Positions 62,207 to 64,000 of a stretch of 64,000 nt of DNA are shown here, piece by piece (the first letter of the stretch is position 1; each line of letters begins with the position of its first letter). The translations under genes were made by a program, and so were the position numbers. This stretch comes from Paratinospora sagittata (Eukaryota; Streptophyta; Magnoliopsida; Ranunculales; Menispermaceae). The notes beneath the pieces were generated by a model that did not search any database, had not been told where the DNA came from, and worked only from the letters and a program-made list of their open reading frames with translations. Where the stretch lies: positions 1-64,000 of the forward strand of contig JAYMFD010002725.1 in NCBI GenBank assembly GCA_035771175.1, in the 5' to 3' direction.

Positions 62207-64000
62207 AGTAAATTTAGTTCATTTAAACCAAAATTTGATATTTAGGGGTCAAAAATTCATCGGGATGTTCGAACGGAGTTCCATCTATTCTGGGGGGTTG
62301 CTAGAAGGATATTGGGACTCGCGTAAAGAGTAGGTGGAGAAAGCAATCCGGTGGATTGATCGCGATTGCCTCAAACACATTTTCTAAGGAAATTTAGTTC
62401 ATTTAAACCAAAATTTGATATTTAGGGGTCAAAAATTCATCGGGATGTTCGAACGGAGTTCCATCTATTCTGGGGGGTTGATAGAAGGATATTGGGACTC
62501 GCTTAAAGAGTAGGTGGAGAAAACAATCCGGTGGATTGATCGCGATTGCCTCAAACACATTTTTTAAGTAAATTTAGTTCATTTAAACCAAAATTTGAAA
62601 TTTGGGGGTCAAAAATTTACCGGGATATTGGAACGGAGTTCCATCTATTCCGGGGCTTCCTTGAAGGATATTGGGACTCGCTCAAAGAGTTGGTGGAGAA
62701 AGCAATCTGGTGGATTGGTAGCGATTGCCTCAAACACATTTTCTAAGTAAATTTAGTTCATTTAAACCAAAATTTGATATTCAGGGGTCAAAAATTCATC
62801 GGGATATTCGAACGGAGTTCCATCTATTCTGGGGGGTTGATAGAAGGATATTGGGACTCGCTTAAAGAGTAGGTGGAGAAAGCAATCCGGTGGATTGATC
62901 GCGATTGCCTCAAACACATTTTTTAAGTAAATTTAGTTCATTTAAACCAAAATTTGAGATTTGGGGGTCAAATGTTCACCGGGATATTAGAATGGAGTTC
63001 CATCTATTCCGGGGGTTCTTAGAAGGATATTGGGACTCGCTCAAAAAGTTGGTGGAGAAAGCAATCTGGTGGATTGGTAGCGATTGCCTCGAACACATTT
63101 TCTAAGTAAATTTAGTTCATTTAAACCAAAATTTGATATTTAGGGGTCAAAAATTCATCGGGATATTCGAACGGAGTTCCATCTATTCTGGGGGGTTGAT
63201 AGAAGGATATTGGGACTCGCTTAAAGAGTAGGTGGAGAAAGCAATCCGGTGGATTGATCGCGATTGCCTCAAACACATTTTTTAAGTAAATTTGGTTCAT
63301 TTAAACCAAAATTTGATATTTAGGGGTAAAAAATTCATCGGGATGTTCGAACGGAGTTCCATCTATTCTGGGGGGTTGATAGAAGGATATTGGGACTCGC
63401 TTAAAGAGTAAGTGGAGAAAGCAATCCGGTGGATTGATCGCGATTGCCTCAAACACATTTTTTAAGTAAATTTAGTTCATTTAAACCAAAATTTGATATT
63501 TAGGGGTCAAAAATTCATCGGGATGTTCGAACGGAGTTCCATCTATTCTGGGGGGTTGCTAGAAGGATATTGGGATTCGCGTAAAGAGTAGGTGGAGAAA
63601 GCAATCCGGTGGATTGATCGCGATTGCCTCAAACACATTTTCTAAGTAAATTTAGTTCATTTAAACCAAAATTTGAGATTTGGGGGTCAAAAATTCACCG
63701 GGATATTGGAACGGAGTTCCATCTATTCCGGGGCTTCCTAGAAGGATATTAGGACTCGTTCAAAGAGTTGGTGGAGAAAGCAATATGGTGGATTGGTAGC
63801 GATTGCCTCAAACACATTTTCTAAGTAAATTTAGTTCATTTAAACCAAAATTTGCTATTTAGGGGTCAAAAGTTCATCTGGATATTGGAAAAGAGTTCCA
63901 TCTATTCTGGGGGGTCGTTCGAAGGATATTGGGACTCGCTTAAAGAGTAGGTGGAGAAAGCAATCCGGTGGATTGGTCGCGATTGCGTCAATTTCTTTTT
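62207..64000. repeat. Shortened third copy of the 4,850-bp unit (runs off the end)
   Basis: From about 62.2 kb the sequence matches 59.5 kb onward at an offset of 2,695 bp (15 monomers), including CTAAGGAAA, GAGAAAACAATCC, GAAATTTGG, GATATTCAGG, GGGTAAAAAATTC and GGGATTCGCG. The first 12 monomers (2,155 bp) of the unit are missing. It differs from its template at about 63,708, where GATATTGGAACGG replaces the private GATATTTGAACGG. It ends in the start of a D2 head at the window edge. Confidence 0.9.

Larger units (their letters stand above)
1..64000. repeat. Satellite DNA array, ~180-bp monomers, head to tail
   Basis: Every line of the window is an alignable copy of one monomer with a 179-180 bp period; about 356 copies fit. 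All copies share the same orientation, judged by the positions of the AGAAGGATATT, TTTAAACC and GGAGTTCC boxes, which recur in that order throughout. No unrelated sequence of even 30 bp was seen. A representative monomer (positions 1-180) has 44 G, 25 C and about 38% GC. Monomers of this size, kept similar across tens of kilobases and arranged in block duplications, are typical of centromeric or pericentromeric satellites in eukaryotes. That role is inferred; the sequence alone does not show kinetochore binding. I do not recognise the named family. No gene or RNA gene is present at any point, so the entries below describe subdivisions of this array. Confidence 0.98.

Noticed and set aside
256..63105. 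Recurring 60-71 codon open frames on the plus strand, about fifty near-identical copies
   Set aside because: They start at TTG (or GTG) and stop at the repeat's TAA, and are open only because type B lost a TAG present in type A. They follow the monomer period, lack a ribosome-binding or promoter context, and break wherever the satellite varies. No known domain is visible.
1..64000. CRISPR-like regular repeats
   Set aside because: The period is about 180 bp with no unique spacers between short repeats; every base belongs to the repeating monomer.
1..64000. Telomeric, ribosomal RNA or tRNA sequence
   Set aside because: No short telomere-type tandem units, no conserved rRNA segments and no tRNA-like cloverleaf were seen; all sequence is accounted for by the satellite.

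Overview
The whole 64 kb window is one uninterrupted array of satellite DNA. Monomers of about 180 bp (180 bp for the A class, 179 bp for the B class) run head to tail, all in the same orientation, from the first base to the last; about 356 copies fit. I found no gene, RNA gene, transposable element, inverted segment or non-satellite spacer. The short open frames that recur every monomer or two are by-products of the repeat: they open at TTG or GTG, not ATG, and close at a TAA in the repeat itself. The monomer length, moderate AT-richness (about 38% GC in a monomer counted by hand), one orientation, absence of insertions and layered higher-order structure fit a homogenised eukaryotic centromeric or pericentromeric satellite. 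Such arrays are especially common in plants, but I do not recognise the family and cannot name the organism.

Four monomer classes are visible. A has GATATTT, a GTTCGAAC palindrome, a run of six G and GAGTAGG. B has GAGATTTGG, GATATTGGAACGG, GGGGCTTCC and GAGTTGG. C has TCTGGATATTGGAAAAG and a GTTCGAAGG or ATTCGAAGG box. D has a pyrimidine-rich head, CAATTTCTTTTTC, in place of CAAACACATTTTCTAAG, in two versions (D1 and D2). Consensus A and B differ by about 14 substitutions and one 1-bp deletion. C is normally followed by D.

The monomers are organised into large blocks copied in tandem, with no single fixed higher-order unit. Region I (1 to about 14.2 kb) has a unit of about 1,970 bp at the left end, a 3,593-bp tandem pair (about 4.4-11.6 kb) and a 1,798-bp tandem pair (about 10.6-14.2 kb). 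Region II (about 14.2-39 kb) is dominated by C-D1-A cassettes and by block repeats with offsets of 5,567, 2,333, 6,462 and 3,772 bp. Region III (about 39-64 kb) has a 1,617-bp pair, a 1,797-bp pair and a 4,850-bp pair followed by a shortened third copy. The two most recent-looking pairs (3,772 and 4,850 bp) show only three and two differences by eye. Variant markers are shared between regions I and III and mostly missing from region II, which suggests layered expansion.

Monomer sequence features of note are A-tracts spaced by two helical turns, two CpG-containing 8-bp palindromes about half a monomer apart, a nearly invariant AT-rich box, and G runs on one strand only. The first 3 kb carries an excess of single-base indels that may be sequence error.
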